DNA of 64,000 bases, from contig NZ_JAENJH010000004.1 of the NCBI RefSeq assembly GCF_016595675.1, forward strand, positions 1 through 64,000, given 5' to 3'. The stretch's first letter is position 1. Every line of letters starts with the position of its first letter. Of the stretch, positions 56,302-64,000 are shown one piece after another. The DNA is from Prauserella cavernicola (lineage in GTDB: Bacteria; Actinomycetota; Actinomycetes; Mycobacteriales; Pseudonocardiaceae). Both the position numbers and the translations under genes were made by a program. Below the pieces are notes generated by a model. That model was not told the origin of the DNA. It made no database searches and saw only the letters and a list, made by a program, of their open reading frames with translations.

Positions 56302-58578
56302 ATGACGCGGAACGTCGATCGAACCAACGAGGGGAGTGAAGGCGTGCGCGCTCGTCCCCGAGAGTTGCTGGGCACGATCCTGCGCTATGACGTCCCCGCT
56401 TCCCTTGTGGTCTTTTTGGTCGCGGTGCCGCTGTCGCTGGGGATCGCGCTCGCTTCCGGCGCCCCGATCGTGGCCGGCCTGATCGCCGCTGTCGTCGGTG
56501 GCGTCGTCGCGGGTGCGCTCGGCGGCGCACCGATGCAGGTGAGTGGTCCCGCGGCGGGACTCACGATCGTGATGGCCGAGACCATCAACCAGTTCGGCTG
56601 GGTCGTCACCTGTGCGATCACCGTGTGCGCCGGCGCGCTCCAGGTCCTTTTCGGACTGAGTCGCGTCGCTCGTGCCGCGCTCGCCATCTCCCCGGCGATC
56701 GTGCACGGCATGCTGGCCGGGATCGGTGTGACGCTCGTGCTGGGCCAGCTGCACATCGTGCTCGGCGGCGAGCCGCAGAGCTCCGCCGTCGACAACGTGC
56801 TCGAACTGCCGAGCCAGATCATCAACCTGCACGACACCGCCGCGTTACTGGGACTGCTGACCATCGCCATGTTGCTGGTGTGGGGCAAGCTGCCCGCCGC
56901 CGTGCGCAAGGTGCCGGGGCCGCTGGCCGCGATCGCGGTCGTCACGGTGCTCGCCGTGACCACGGGTGCTTCGGCCGAGCGGGTCGACCTGCCCGGCAAC
57001 GTGCTGGAGCTCGGTTTCGTGCCGCAGTTCCCCGACAGCGGCTTCTTCGAGTTCGGCATCGCGGTGCTCACCATCGCGCTGATCGCGAGTGTGGAGTCGC
57101 TGCTGTCCGCGGTGGCCGTGGACAAGATGCACACCGGGCCGAGGGCCAACCTCAACCGCGAGCTCGTCGGCCAGGGCGTCGGCAACATGACCTCGGGCGC
57201 GTTCGGCGGCCTGCCGATCACCGGCGTGATCGTCCGCAGCTCCACCAACGTGGCCTCCGGAGCGCGCACGCGGGCCTCCGCGATCATGCACGGCCTGTGG
57301 ATCGTGCTGTTCGTGGTGGCGCTGGCCGGGCTCATCGAGTCCATCCCGCTCGCCGCGCTCGCCGGACTGCTGGTGCACGTCGGCGCCAAGCTCGTGAACA
57401 TTGCTCACATCCGGCAGGTGCTCAAGCACGGCGATCTGCCGCTCTACGTCGTGACGTTGCTCGGCGTGGTCGTGATCGACCTGCTCTCCGGTGTCCTCAT
57501 CGGTATCGCGATGTCGCTGCTGATGATGCTGCACCGGACCATGTGGTCCGGAATCCACCTCGAGGGCGAGGGCAGGCAGCGGCGGCTCGTCGTCGAGGGC
57601 GCGCTGACGTTCCTCTCCGTGCCGCGACTGTCCACTGTGCTCAACTCGATTCCCGAGGGCACGTCGGTGACGCTGGAGCTGGTGGTCGACTACCTCGACC
57701 ACGCCTCGTTCGAATGCCTGCACAGCTGGCAGCAGGCGCACGAGCGCACCGGCGGCACCGTGGTGGTGGACGAGATCGGGCACCCGTGGTTCGCCAAGGG
57801 CAAGTCCGCCTCGCCGACCGTGCGCAGGGGCGCAGGCACACGCTCGGCGCCACGATGGCTGGCGCCGTGGTCGGAGTGGATGGCCAAGGATCACGGGGTG
57901 GAGATCCCCGGCCAGCGCACCGAGCCGCTGCGCAGGGGCACGTCGGAGTTCCAGGCTCGCACCGCGCCGCTGGTGCAGGAGACGCTCAGCAGGCTCGCCA
58001 CCGGCCAGGATCCGCACACGCTGTTCATCACCTGCGCCGACGCGCGCATCGTGCCGAACATGATCACCAGCAGTGGCCCCGGCGACCTGTTCACCGTGCG
58101 CAACGTCGGCAACTTCGTGCCCGAGCCGCTGCACGAGACCGCCGAGGACGACACGTCGGTGGGCGCGTCCATCGAGTACGCCGTCAGCGTGCTCGGCGTC
58201 CGCGAGATCGTGGTCTGCGGGCACTCCTCGTGCGGGGCGATGAAGGCGCTCGTCGGGGACGTCCCCGGCGGAATGCCGTCGCTCGCGCGCTGGCTGCGCC
58301 ACGGCGAACCCAGTGTGCGGCGCTACCGCGCGGAGGGCTCGGTGACGTGCGACGGCACGGTGCAGGATCTGCCGGGTGACCGGCTCGCTCTGCACAACGT
58401 GCTCCAGCAGCTGGACCACCTGCGCGGGTACGCGGCGGTCGCCGAGGCGGAGCGCAAGGGCGAGCTCCAGCTCACCGGGATGTACTTCGACGTCGGCAAC
58501 GCGCAGGTCTACCTGCTCGACGGCGACCGCGCGACCTTCGCGTCGGCCGGCTCGGAGACGCCGGTGCAGACCGGCTGA
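56302..58578 (+). CDS. SulP anion transporter fused to beta-carbonic anhydrase
   Basis: A 758-residue fusion. Residues about 25-420 are a SulP/SLC26 transporter (RYDVPASLVVFLVAVPLSLGIALASGAP; GGAPMQVSGPAAGLTI; ESLLSAVAVDKM), with a short STAS-like region (about 435-495). Residues about 540-745 are a beta-class carbonic anhydrase with zinc ligands Cys578, His641 and Cys644 (CADARIVP and GHSSCGAM) and the Asp580-Arg582 dyad. The likely role is bicarbonate uptake linked to CO2 hydration. A similar fusion exists in mycobacteria (recalled Rv3273). ATG at 56302 follows AGGAGG. The AT-rich leader suggests special regulation. Confidence 0.94.
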   Translation: MTRNVDRTNEGSEGVRARPRELLGTILRYDVPASLVVFLVAVPLSLGIALASGAPIVAGLIAAVVGGVVAGALGGAPMQVSGPAAGLTIVMAETINQFGWVVTCAITVCAGALQVLFGLSRVARAALAISPAIVHGMLAGIGVTLVLGQLHIVLGGEPQSSAVDNVLELPSQIINLHDTAALLGLLTIAMLLVWGKLPAAVRKVPGPLAAIAVVTVLAVTTGASAERVDLPGNVLELGFVPQFPDSGFFEFGIAVLTIALIASVESLLSAVAVDKMHTGPRANLNRELVGQGVGNMTSGAFGGLPITGVIVRSSTNVASGARTRASAIMHGLWIVLFVVALAGLIESIPLAALAGLLVHVGAKLVNIAHIRQVLKHGDLPLYVVTLLGVVVIDLLSGVLIGIAMSLLMMLHRTMWSGIHLEGEGRQRRLVVEGALTFLSVPRLSTVLNSIPEGTSVTLELVVDYLDHASFECLHSWQQAHERTGGTVVVDEIGHPWFAKGKSASPTVRRGAGTRSAPRWLAPWSEWMAKDHGVEIPGQRTEPLRRGTSEFQARTAPLVQETLSRLATGQDPHTLFITCADARIVPNMITSSGPGDLFTVRNVGNFVPEPLHETAEDDTSVGASIEYAVSVLGVREIVVCGHSSCGAMKALVGDVPGGMPSLARWLRHGEPSVRRYRAEGSVTCDGTVQDLPGDRLALHNVLQQLDHLRGYAAVAEAERKGELQLTGMYFDVGNAQVYLLDGDRATFASAGSETPVQTG

Positions 58579-58613
58579 CAGGCGGCGAGCGGCCGGTATT
58601 AGTGTCGTGAGCC

Positions 58614-59336
58614 GTGACCGTGCTGGTGATCTCTGGAACGGGGTCCGGCGTCGGGAAGACCGTGGTGAGTGCGGCGATCGCCGCACTCGCCAGGGACCGC
58701 GGCGACGGCGTTGCCGTGCTCAAGCCCGCGCAGACCGGTGTGGCCCCGGATCAACCGGGTGACCTCGCCGACGTGCGCAGGCTGGCCGGTGACGTCGACA
58801 CCCGGGAGCTGCGCCGATATCCGGACGCGCTCTCCCCGGAAGCCGCGGCGAGGCGTAGCGGCCTGTTGCCGGTCACCCCGGCGCAGGCCGCTCGTGCCGC
58901 CGGCGAGCTGCACGAGAAGAACGACCTGGTCCTCGTCGAGGGCGACGGTGGACTGCTCGTGCGGTTCGATCCCGGTGGCGGCACCGTCGCCGACGTCGCC
59001 TGGTCGCTCGGCGCGCCTGTGCTGATCGTGGCCGAGGCGGGTGCTGGCACGCTCAACGTCACCGCGCTCACCGCCGAGGCCGCCGCGCGGCGCGGGCTCG
59101 ACGTGGCGGGCGTGATCGTGGGCTCGTGGCCTTCGGCACCCGACCTCGCGGCCCGCAGCAACCTCGCCGACCTGCCCGCGGCGGCGGGTGCTCCGCTACT
59201 CGGTGTGCTGCCCGAGGGGCTCGGCGCGGCGACGCGCGAGGAATTCCTCGAAGAGGCCAGGCGCGGGTTGTCGCCGTGGTTCGGCGGCGAGTTCGATCCC
59301 GACTGTTTCGCGGACAGCGCCTCGGCACAGACGTGA
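58614..59336 (+). CDS. bioD: Dethiobiotin synthetase
   Basis: A 240-residue ATP-dependent enzyme that closes the ureido ring of dethiobiotin with CO2. Seen: the P-loop ISGTGSGVGKTVVSAA, KPAQTGV with the substrate Lys, LVEGDGGLLVRFDP, and GVIVGSWP. GTG at 58614 follows TAGTGT (58600-58605) by 8 nt. No bioA, bioF or bioB gene lies in this window. Next to a carbonic anhydrase gene, which supplies CO2/bicarbonate, but that may be chance. Confidence 0.94.
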   Translation: MTVLVISGTGSGVGKTVVSAAIAALARDRGDGVAVLKPAQTGVAPDQPGDLADVRRLAGDVDTRELRRYPDALSPEAAARRSGLLPVTPAQAARAAGELHEKNDLVLVEGDGGLLVRFDPGGGTVADVAWSLGAPVLIVAEAGAGTLNVTALTAEAAARRGLDVAGVIVGSWPSAPDLAARSNLADLPAAAGAPLLGVLPEGLGAATREEFLEEARRGLSPWFGGEFDPDCFADSASAQT

Positions 59337-59432
59337 TCCGGCACGCGCACGGCGCGGCGAACTCCGGCACGGCGACCGGTTAGGCTGAGTCACGCCGAGT
59401 GAGGAACCGGCGGGGGTAGAGGAGGGCCGGGA

Positions 59433-60011
59433 GTGCCAGACCAGCAGGCCGAGGCCACGTGGTTCGCCCAGGCGTTCGCCGGGGTGCGGCGCGAGCCGCC
59501 GAAGGTGGTCGTCAAGGCGGATCTGCTGCCCGCGGTCAGTGTGCTGTCCATGGTGGGCCTGCTCGGCATCCCGCTCGGCTGGGTCTGGTCGCTGCTCGCG
59601 CCGCCGCAGCGCATGCGGGTGGTCAGTGCCGACTCCGACCCGGTGCCGCTGCAGCTGGAGAGCTGGCACCGGTTCGACGGCATCGCGATCTTTCTGCTCA
59701 TGGGCCTGTTCGCCGGGCTGATCGTGGGCATCGCCGTGTGGTTCCTGCGCGAGCGACGGGGACCGGTGGTGCTCATCGCCGCGGTCGCCGGATCGCTGCT
59801 CGCCGCGTGGCTCGGCGCCCGCATGGGCGTCTCCTTCGCCGAGGGGCGGTACGCGCTGGCCGGCCCGCCTGCCGTCGGCGACATCATCGAGAAGGCCCCG
59901 GTGCTGGAGAGCGGGTGGACGCTGCTCGCCCAGCCGTTCACGACAGCGGCCGCCTACGGACTGCTCGCCACGTGGAACAGCAGCGACGACCTCGGCCGCA
60001 GGCTCGCGTAG
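59433..60011 (+). CDS. DUF2567-like membrane protein
   Basis: A 192-residue protein with about four membrane segments (LLPAVSVLSMVGLLGIPLGWVW; GIAIFLLMGLFAGLIVGIAVWFL; GPVVLIAAVAGSLLAAWLGA; PFTTAAAYGLLATW). It has one external loop after the first span (PPQRMRVVSADSDPVPLQLE). This matches the actinobacterial DUF2567 pattern seen in the recalled Rv1591 next to the nadA-nrtR region. Start GTG at 59433 is preceded by GAGGAGG further upstream. Function unknown. Confidence 0.82.
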   Translation: MPDQQAEATWFAQAFAGVRREPPKVVVKADLLPAVSVLSMVGLLGIPLGWVWSLLAPPQRMRVVSADSDPVPLQLESWHRFDGIAIFLLMGLFAGLIVGIAVWFLRERRGPVVLIAAVAGSLLAAWLGARMGVSFAEGRYALAGPPAVGDIIEKAPVLESGWTLLAQPFTTAAAYGLLATWNSSDDLGRRLA

Positions 60012-60018
60012 CGACCCC

Positions 60019-60726
60019 TCAGTTCAGGCTCGGCTTCGACTCGGTGTCCACCTCGGTGAAGGGCGCCGGTACCGCCCGGAGTTCCGACAGGAAACCCGCT
60101 TCTCGCGCCAGCAGCTGGCATACGGTGCGGAGTCTGCGCAAAGGGTTGCGTTCTTCGAGCAGTGCCTGCCGATCGGCGACGGGCAGCAGGCAGTCGGCCG
60201 CGAGCAGATAGGCGAGCTCCTCCGCGCGGGTCTCCGGATCCGGGATGTTCCAGCCGTCGCGTTCCCACGCCGACGCGCAGTAGCGGTGGTGGGAGGCCCT
60301 CGCCAGATCGCCCAGCCTGGCCGCCGCGTCGGCACTGCCGTCGGGAAGCGGATGGTCGTCGACCCACTCGACGGTCCCGACGAGGTACGGCGCCGCGCGC
60401 GCGTCGATGTCGAGCAGCCGGAACCGGCGGTCGCCGGTGGTGACGAGGTCGAAGCGCCCGTCGGGCAGTTGCTTGGCCTGGCGCAGCACCGCCGCGCAGC
60501 CGACCGGCTGGACGTGGTCCAGCTCCTCCACCTCGCGCACCAGCGCGGTCTTGATCGCGACGACACCGAAGAGCCGGTCGGGCAGCGTCTCGTTGACGAG
60601 GTCGACCGTGAGCTGCCGGTAGCGCGGCTCGAAGATGTGCAGCGGCAGGTGGGCTCCCGGCAGCAATACGGTCTGCAACGGGAAAAGGGGGAGGGTTGTC
60701 ACACCTTCCGGTCTCGAATCGGGCAC
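60019..60726 (-). CDS. Lon-N (substrate-binding) domain protein
   Basis: A 235-residue protein with only the N-terminal domain of Lon proteases and none of the ATPase or protease parts. Seen: TLPLFPLQTVLLPGAHLPLHIFEPRYRQL, VQPVGCAAVLRQAKQLPDGRFDLVTTGDRRFRLL (the Lon-N core), and a helical C-terminal bundle. Such proteins may act as adaptors or cereblon-like substrate binders. GTG at 60726 lies 7 nt after TAACGT (60734-60739), suggesting a leaderless mRNA; a GTG at 60702 is an alternative. It follows nrtR by 5 bp. Confidence 0.88.
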   Translation of the reverse strand: MPDSRPEGVTTLPLFPLQTVLLPGAHLPLHIFEPRYRQLTVDLVNETLPDRLFGVVAIKTALVREVEELDHVQPVGCAAVLRQAKQLPDGRFDLVTTGDRRFRLLDIDARAAPYLVGTVEWVDDHPLPDGSADAAARLGDLARASHHRYCASAWERDGWNIPDPETRAEELAYLLAADCLLPVADRQALLEERNPLRRLRTVCQLLAREAGFLSELRAVPAPFTEVDTESKPSLN

Positions 60727-60731
60727 GGGCC

Positions 60732-61478
60732 TCACGTTACGGCGTCGGAGCGGGCCGCGCGCGTTCGCGAACGAGCACCCTGTTTCGGTGCCGGTGGTTT
60801 GAAGACCGCGAACGGGTCGGTGACCTGCATGTCGTCGTGTGCGAACGAGTACAGCGCCGCGGGCCGTCCGCCCGCTTTCCCCGGCGGTGCAGTGCAGCCG
60901 GTGGGGACCAGCAGACCGCGCCGCGCGAGTACGCGCTGGAGGTTGGTCGCCGAGACGCGGTAACCGAGCGCGGCCGAGTAGAGCGCGCTCAGCTCGGAGA
61001 GCGTGAACTCCTGTGGTGCCAGCGCGAAGCCGAGGTTGGTGTAGCTCAGCTTCGCGCACAGGCGGTCGCGCGCCCCGAGCACGATCGCCTCGTGGTCGAA
61101 GGCCGTGCGCGGCAGTGAGTCGACCGGATGCCACGCGGTGTCCTCTGGCACTTCGGGATCGACGCCGGAGGGGACCAATCCGAGAAAGGCCGTGGCGACC
61201 ACGCGCGGCCCTGGCACGCGATGCGGGTCGCTGAACACCGACAGCTGCTCGACATGGGTCAGCTGCTGGATGTCGACCTTCTCGGCGAGCTGGCGGCGGA
61301 TCGAGGTCTCGACGTCCTCGTCGGGGCGGAGTCTGCCGCCCGGCAACGACCAGCGACCGAGGTGGGGATCGAGCGCCCGCCGCCAGAGCAAGACCTGCAG
61401 TGTGTCGTAACGCACCTGCAATACGGCCGCAAGGACCTCGTGTGCCAGGGGGTTGGTGCTGTTAATATGAGACCGCAC
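60732..61478 (-). CDS. nrtR: NrtR-type NAD biosynthesis regulator (NUDIX plus winged helix)
   Basis: A 248-residue repressor. The N-terminal NUDIX-like domain ([43 protein letters not shown]) has lost part of the catalytic GX5EX7REUXEE box, as usual for NrtR, and binds ADP-ribose rather than hydrolysing it. The C-terminal winged HTH is [20 protein letters not shown] then [13 protein letters not shown] at 61478 lies 8 nt after a perfect TATAAT (61487-61492) within the palindrome AGTTTTCG-N9-CGAAAACT. That places its promoter, and probably the divergent nadA promoter, under its own control. Confidence 0.93.
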   Translation of the reverse strand: MRSHINSTNPLAHEVLAAVLQVRYDTLQVLLWRRALDPHLGRWSLPGGRLRPDEDVETSIRRQLAEKVDIQQLTHVEQLSVFSDPHRVPGPRVVATAFLGLVPSGVDPEVPEDTAWHPVDSLPRTAFDHEAIVLGARDRLCAKLSYTNLGFALAPQEFTLSELSALYSAALGYRVSATNLQRVLARRGLLVPTGCTAPPGKAGGRPAALYSFAHDDMQVTDPFAVFKPPAPKQGARSRTRAARSDAVT

Positions 61479-61503
61479 AGTTTTCGATTATAAGGCGAAA
61501 ACT
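61479..61503. promoter_or_regulatory. NrtR operator in the nrtR-nadA intergenic region
   Basis: Perfect palindrome AGTTTTCG (61479-61486), 9-nt spacer, CGAAAACT (61496-61503). The spacer holds TATAAT on the minus strand (61487-61492, -10 of nrtR) and TATAAG on the plus strand (61489-61494, possible -10 of nadA). Binding would block both. Confidence 0.85.
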
Positions 61504-61527
61504 ACCGGAGGCAACCGGAGGATCGAC

Positions 61528-62535
61528 ATGACGGTGCAGGCGGAGGCATTCGTTCCCTATGGGGGTGTCGAGGCCGATGCGAACTGGGTCGAGGAGGTGC
61601 GCAGGCTCGCGAAGGAACGCGACGCCGTGCTGCTCGCGCACAACTACCAGCTCCCCGAGATTCAGGAGATCGCCGATCACACCGGCGACTCGCTGGCGTT
61701 GAGCCGGATCGCGGCGGCCAGTGACGCGTCCACGATCGTCTTCTGCGGCGTCCACTTCATGGCGGAGACCGCCAAGATCCTGGCGCCGGCCAAGACCGTG
61801 CTCATCCCGGACGCGAGGGCGGGCTGCTCGCTCGCCGACTCGATCAACGGGGAGCAGCTGCGCGAGTGGAAGGCGCAGCATCCCGGCGCGGTCGTGGTCT
61901 CCTACGTCAACACGACCGCCGAGGTGAAGGCCGAGACCGACATCTGCTGCACGTCGTCGAACGCCGTCGACGTGGTGGCGTCGATCCCTGAGGACCGCGA
62001 CGTGCTGTTCTGCCCGGACCAGTTCCTCGGCGCGCACGTCAAGCGGGTGACCGGGCGCGAGAACCTGCACATCTGGGCAGGTGAGTGCCACGTGCACGCC
62101 GGGATCAACGGGCCCGAGCTGGCCGAGCGCGCCGCGGCGTCGCCGGAGGCCGACTTGTTCATCCACCCCGAGTGCGGCTGCGCCACCTCGGCGCTCTACC
62201 TCGCGGGCGAGGGCGCGGTGGAGCCGGAGCGCGTGAAGATCCTGTCGACGGGCGACATGCTGCACGCGGCGCGGGAGACGCAGGCGTCGTCGGTGCTCGT
62301 CGCCACCGAGGTCGGCATGCTGCACCAGCTGCGCAAGGCCGCGCCCGAGATCGACTTCCGCGCGGTGAACGACCGGGCGTCGTGCCGCTACATGAAGATG
62401 ATCACCCCGGCCGCGCTGTTGCGTTCGCTGCGCGAGGGTGCCGACGAGGTGCACGTCGACCTCGACGTCGCGGCACGGGCGAGCGCGTCCGTGCAGCGGA
62501 TGATCGAGATCGGCAAGCCTGGCGGCGGGGAATGA
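61528..62535 (+). CDS. nadA: Quinolinate synthase
   Basis: A 335-residue [4Fe-4S] enzyme condensing iminoaspartate and dihydroxyacetone phosphate to quinolinate. Seen: the N-terminal [34 protein letters not shown], the cluster cysteines in [12 protein letters not shown] and [13 protein letters not shown], and the [10 protein letters not shown] segment. ATG at 61528 follows CCGGAGGAT. Its TGA overlaps the nadB start (ATGA). With nadB it makes quinolinate from aspartate. The upstream palindrome indicates control by NrtR. Confidence 0.97.
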   Translation: MTVQAEAFVPYGGVEADANWVEEVRRLAKERDAVLLAHNYQLPEIQEIADHTGDSLALSRIAAASDASTIVFCGVHFMAETAKILAPAKTVLIPDARAGCSLADSINGEQLREWKAQHPGAVVVSYVNTTAEVKAETDICCTSSNAVDVVASIPEDRDVLFCPDQFLGAHVKRVTGRENLHIWAGECHVHAGINGPELAERAAASPEADLFIHPECGCATSALYLAGEGAVEPERVKILSTGDMLHAARETQASSVLVATEVGMLHQLRKAAPEIDFRAVNDRASCRYMKMITPAALLRSLREGADEVHVDLDVAARASASVQRMIEIGKPGGGE

Positions 62536-64000
62536 CCGGTCCGGTTAGCGATCATGAGGCGAAAACCGGGCGTCCACAGCGTCGACAGCATCCTCGGTGG
62601 GAGGCCCGGGCCGATCTGGTCGTGCTCGGCAGCGGGGTCGCGGGGCTGACCGCGGCACTGCGTGCGCGGGAGCTCGGGCTCCGCGTGCTCGTGGTGACCA
62701 AGGCCAGCGTCGCCGACGGCAACACGCGCTGGGCGCAGGGCGGCGTCGCCGTGGTGCTCGACGGGGAACGCGACGAGGGCGACACGGTGGCCGCGCACGT
62801 GGCCGACACGATCACGGCGGGTGCGGGTCTCTGCGACGACGGCGCCGTGCGCGAGATCGTCGGTGCCGGTCCCGCCGCGGTCGCCCGGCTGCGCGCGAGG
62901 GGTGCCGAGTTCGACGCGGGCGCCTCCGGTCTCGCGCGCACCCGCGAGGGCGGGCACAGCGCGTTCCGCGTGATCCACGCGGGCGGCGACGCGACGGGCG
63001 CCGAGGTGGAGCGCACGCTCGTCGCGGCGGCCGGGGAGCACGGGATTCCCGTGCTGGAACGCCACCTCGCGGTGGACGCCCTGCGCACGCCGGCCGGTGA
63101 CGTCGCCGGTGTCACCGTGCTCGACCCCGCCGGGGTCCCCGGGGTGCTGCGCGCACCCGCGGTGCTGCTCGCCACCGGCGGTTACGGCCAGCTCTACCAG
63201 GCGACGTCGAACCCGGAGATCGCCACCGGCGACGGCCTCGCACTCGCGTTGCGCGCGGGAGCGGTGGTGGCCGACATCGAGTTCGTCCAGTTCCACCCCA
63301 CGGTGCTCTACACGCCGGGCGCCCGCGGCCGGTGCCCGCTGGTCACCGAGGCGGTGCGCGGCGAGGGCGCGGTGCTGCTCGACGGCGCGGGCGAGCCCGT
63401 GATGCGCGGGGTGCACCCGCTGGGCGACCTCGCGCCGCGCGACGTCGTGTCGGCGGCCATCACGCGCAGGATGGCGCAGGCGCCAGGCGGCATCGACGAT
63501 CACGTCTTCCTCGACGCCACGGCGATCTCCGGCTTCGCGCGCCGCTTTCCCACGGTGCACGCGGCGTGCGTCGCGGCTGGCACCGACCCCGCGCGGGAGG
63601 CGATCCCGGTGACCCCGGCCGCGCACTTCGCGTGCGGCGGCGTGGTGACCGGGACCGACGGGCGCACCGGCGTCACCGGTCTGTACGCGGCGGGCGAGGT
63701 GGCGCGCACCGGGCTGCACGGCGCCAACCGGCTCGCGTCCAACAGCCTGCTCGAGGGCCTCGTCGTGGGGGAGCGCGCCGCCGAGGCCGTGGCCGCCGAC
63801 CTGGCCGCGGGCGTCCTCGCCAACCCCAAGCACGGCAGTGCGCCCGAGACCGGTCCGGTGGCGGTCACCGAACGCGACGCGTTGCAGCGCGTGATGAGCC
63901 GCTACGCCGCCATCGGCCGCGACGCCGACGGCCTCGCGGCGGCGGGCTCGGTGCTCGACCTCTCGGCCACCGACCGTCCGTTGTGGACGCAGGATGCGGT
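62532..64000 (+). CDS. nadB: L-aspartate oxidase (partial, runs off the end)
   Basis: At least 489 residues, cut by the window edge. A flavoprotein oxidising aspartate to iminoaspartate. Seen: FAD-binding [40 protein letters not shown], and [26 protein letters not shown] at 62532 overlaps the nadA stop. It gives a ~28-residue N-terminal extension before the core, longer than I expect; an operator-like sequence (62543-62567) lies inside it. No alternative start before the FAD motif is better supported. Confidence 0.95.
   Translation, partial: MTGPVSDHEAKTGRPQRRQHPRWEARADLVVLGSGVAGLTAALRARELGLRVLVVTKASVADGNTRWAQGGVAVVLDGERDEGDTVAAHVADTITAGAGLCDDGAVREIVGAGPAAVARLRARGAEFDAGASGLARTREGGHSAFRVIHAGGDATGAEVERTLVAAAGEHGIPVLERHLAVDALRTPAGDVAGVTVLDPAGVPGVLRAPAVLLATGGYGQLYQATSNPEIATGDGLALALRAGAVVADIEFVQFHPTVLYTPGARGRCPLVTEAVRGEGAVLLDGAGEPVMRGVHPLGDLAPRDVVSAAITRRMAQAPGGIDDHVFLDATAISGFARRFPTVHAACVAAGTDPAREAIPVTPAAHFACGGVVTGTDGRTGVTGLYAAGEVARTGLHGANRLASNSLLEGLVVGERAAEAVAADLAAGVLANPKHGSAPETGPVAVTERDALQRVMSRYAAIGRDADGLAAAGSVLDLSATDRPLWTQDA
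62543..62567. promoter_or_regulatory. Second NrtR-like box within the start of nadB
   Basis: Aligns with the upstream operator over 25 bases with 19 matches, including CGAAAAC and spacer ATCATGAGG against ATTATAAGG. Left arm GGTTAGCG differs by two bases from perfect symmetry. It lies in codons 4-12 of nadB. Confidence 0.55.

Noticed and set aside
56142-56339. Possible 65-codon plus-strand frame upstream of the SulP fusion
   Set aside because: Not supported by codon usage, overlaps the SulP start out of frame, and has no ribosome-binding site.

Overview
The window is chromosomal DNA from a high-GC Gram-positive actinomycete. Coding bias is strong towards G/C in third positions, and GTG starts are common. 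Gene content includes mycobacterial-type respiratory genes (ctaC, ctaF, ctaE, qcrCAB), a PimB-like mannosyltransferase, F420-type luciferase-fold oxidoreductase, NlpC/P60 hydrolases and an L,D-transpeptidase lipoprotein. From memory, gene order from lipA to the PimB-like gene is largely colinear with M. tuberculosis Rv2218 down to Rv2188c, and bioD to nadB resembles Rv1589-Rv1595. The protein flavour and extra genes suggest Pseudonocardiaceae (Saccharomonospora, Prauserella or Amycolatopsis type), an inference I could not test. I saw no rRNA, tRNA, CRISPR, IS transposase or phage genes.

Layout. 1-2.8 kb: end of a DnaE-like gene, a DHA2 drug exporter and a sirtuin. 2.9-6.9 kb: L,D-transpeptidase lipoprotein, large acyl-CoA dehydrogenase with a palindromic operator candidate, and DedA. 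7-17 kb: a lipoate block, with lipA, lipB, the two-lipoyl-domain E2 and the E3 dihydrolipoyl dehydrogenase. It is interrupted by an SDR, a divergent TetR/unknown pair with three operator-like palindromes, and a luciferase-fold oxidoreductase. 17-27.5 kb: pepA, ilvE, cobT, ispD, an aldo/keto reductase, DUF3043, an ErpA-type Fe-S carrier and small membrane or unknown proteins. 27.5-32.8 kb: adenosine kinase, then a NitT/TauT-type ABC importer and a flavoprotein that look like an insertion into the otherwise conserved order. 32.9-44.3 kb: asnB and the cytochrome bcc-aa3 genes, with trpD, an EamA exporter and an AraC-type regulator between them. 44.3-54.3 kb: Lrp-like sensor, DEDDh/GIY-YIG nuclease, secreted phosphodiesterase, NYN protein, two cell-wall hydrolases, PimB-like glycosyltransferase and a kinase-like protein without a P-loop. 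54.3-58.6 kb: a cytochrome P450 and a SulP-carbonic anhydrase fusion. 58.6-64 kb: bioD, a DUF2567 membrane protein, a Lon-N protein, the NAD regulator nrtR and the nadA-nadB operon, which runs off the end.

How it works together. lipB makes octanoyl-E2, lipA inserts sulfur, and E2/E3 use the cofactor. CtaC/CtaE/CtaF and QcrCAB form the respiratory supercomplex. NrtR sits divergently beside nadAB with a perfect palindrome between them that overlaps its own -10 box.

Non-coding highlights. (1) A dispersed ~55-bp hairpin occurs three times at gene ends. (2) An 88-bp imperfect palindromic element overlaps the lipB stop. (3) Three tandem operator-like sites precede the TetR gene. (4) An NrtR-type palindrome has a second, weaker copy inside the start of nadB. 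(5) At many genes a TANNNT -10 box lies 6-8 nt upstream of the start codon, the arrangement expected for leaderless mRNAs. (6) A long leader with nested stems precedes an NlpC/P60 gene.
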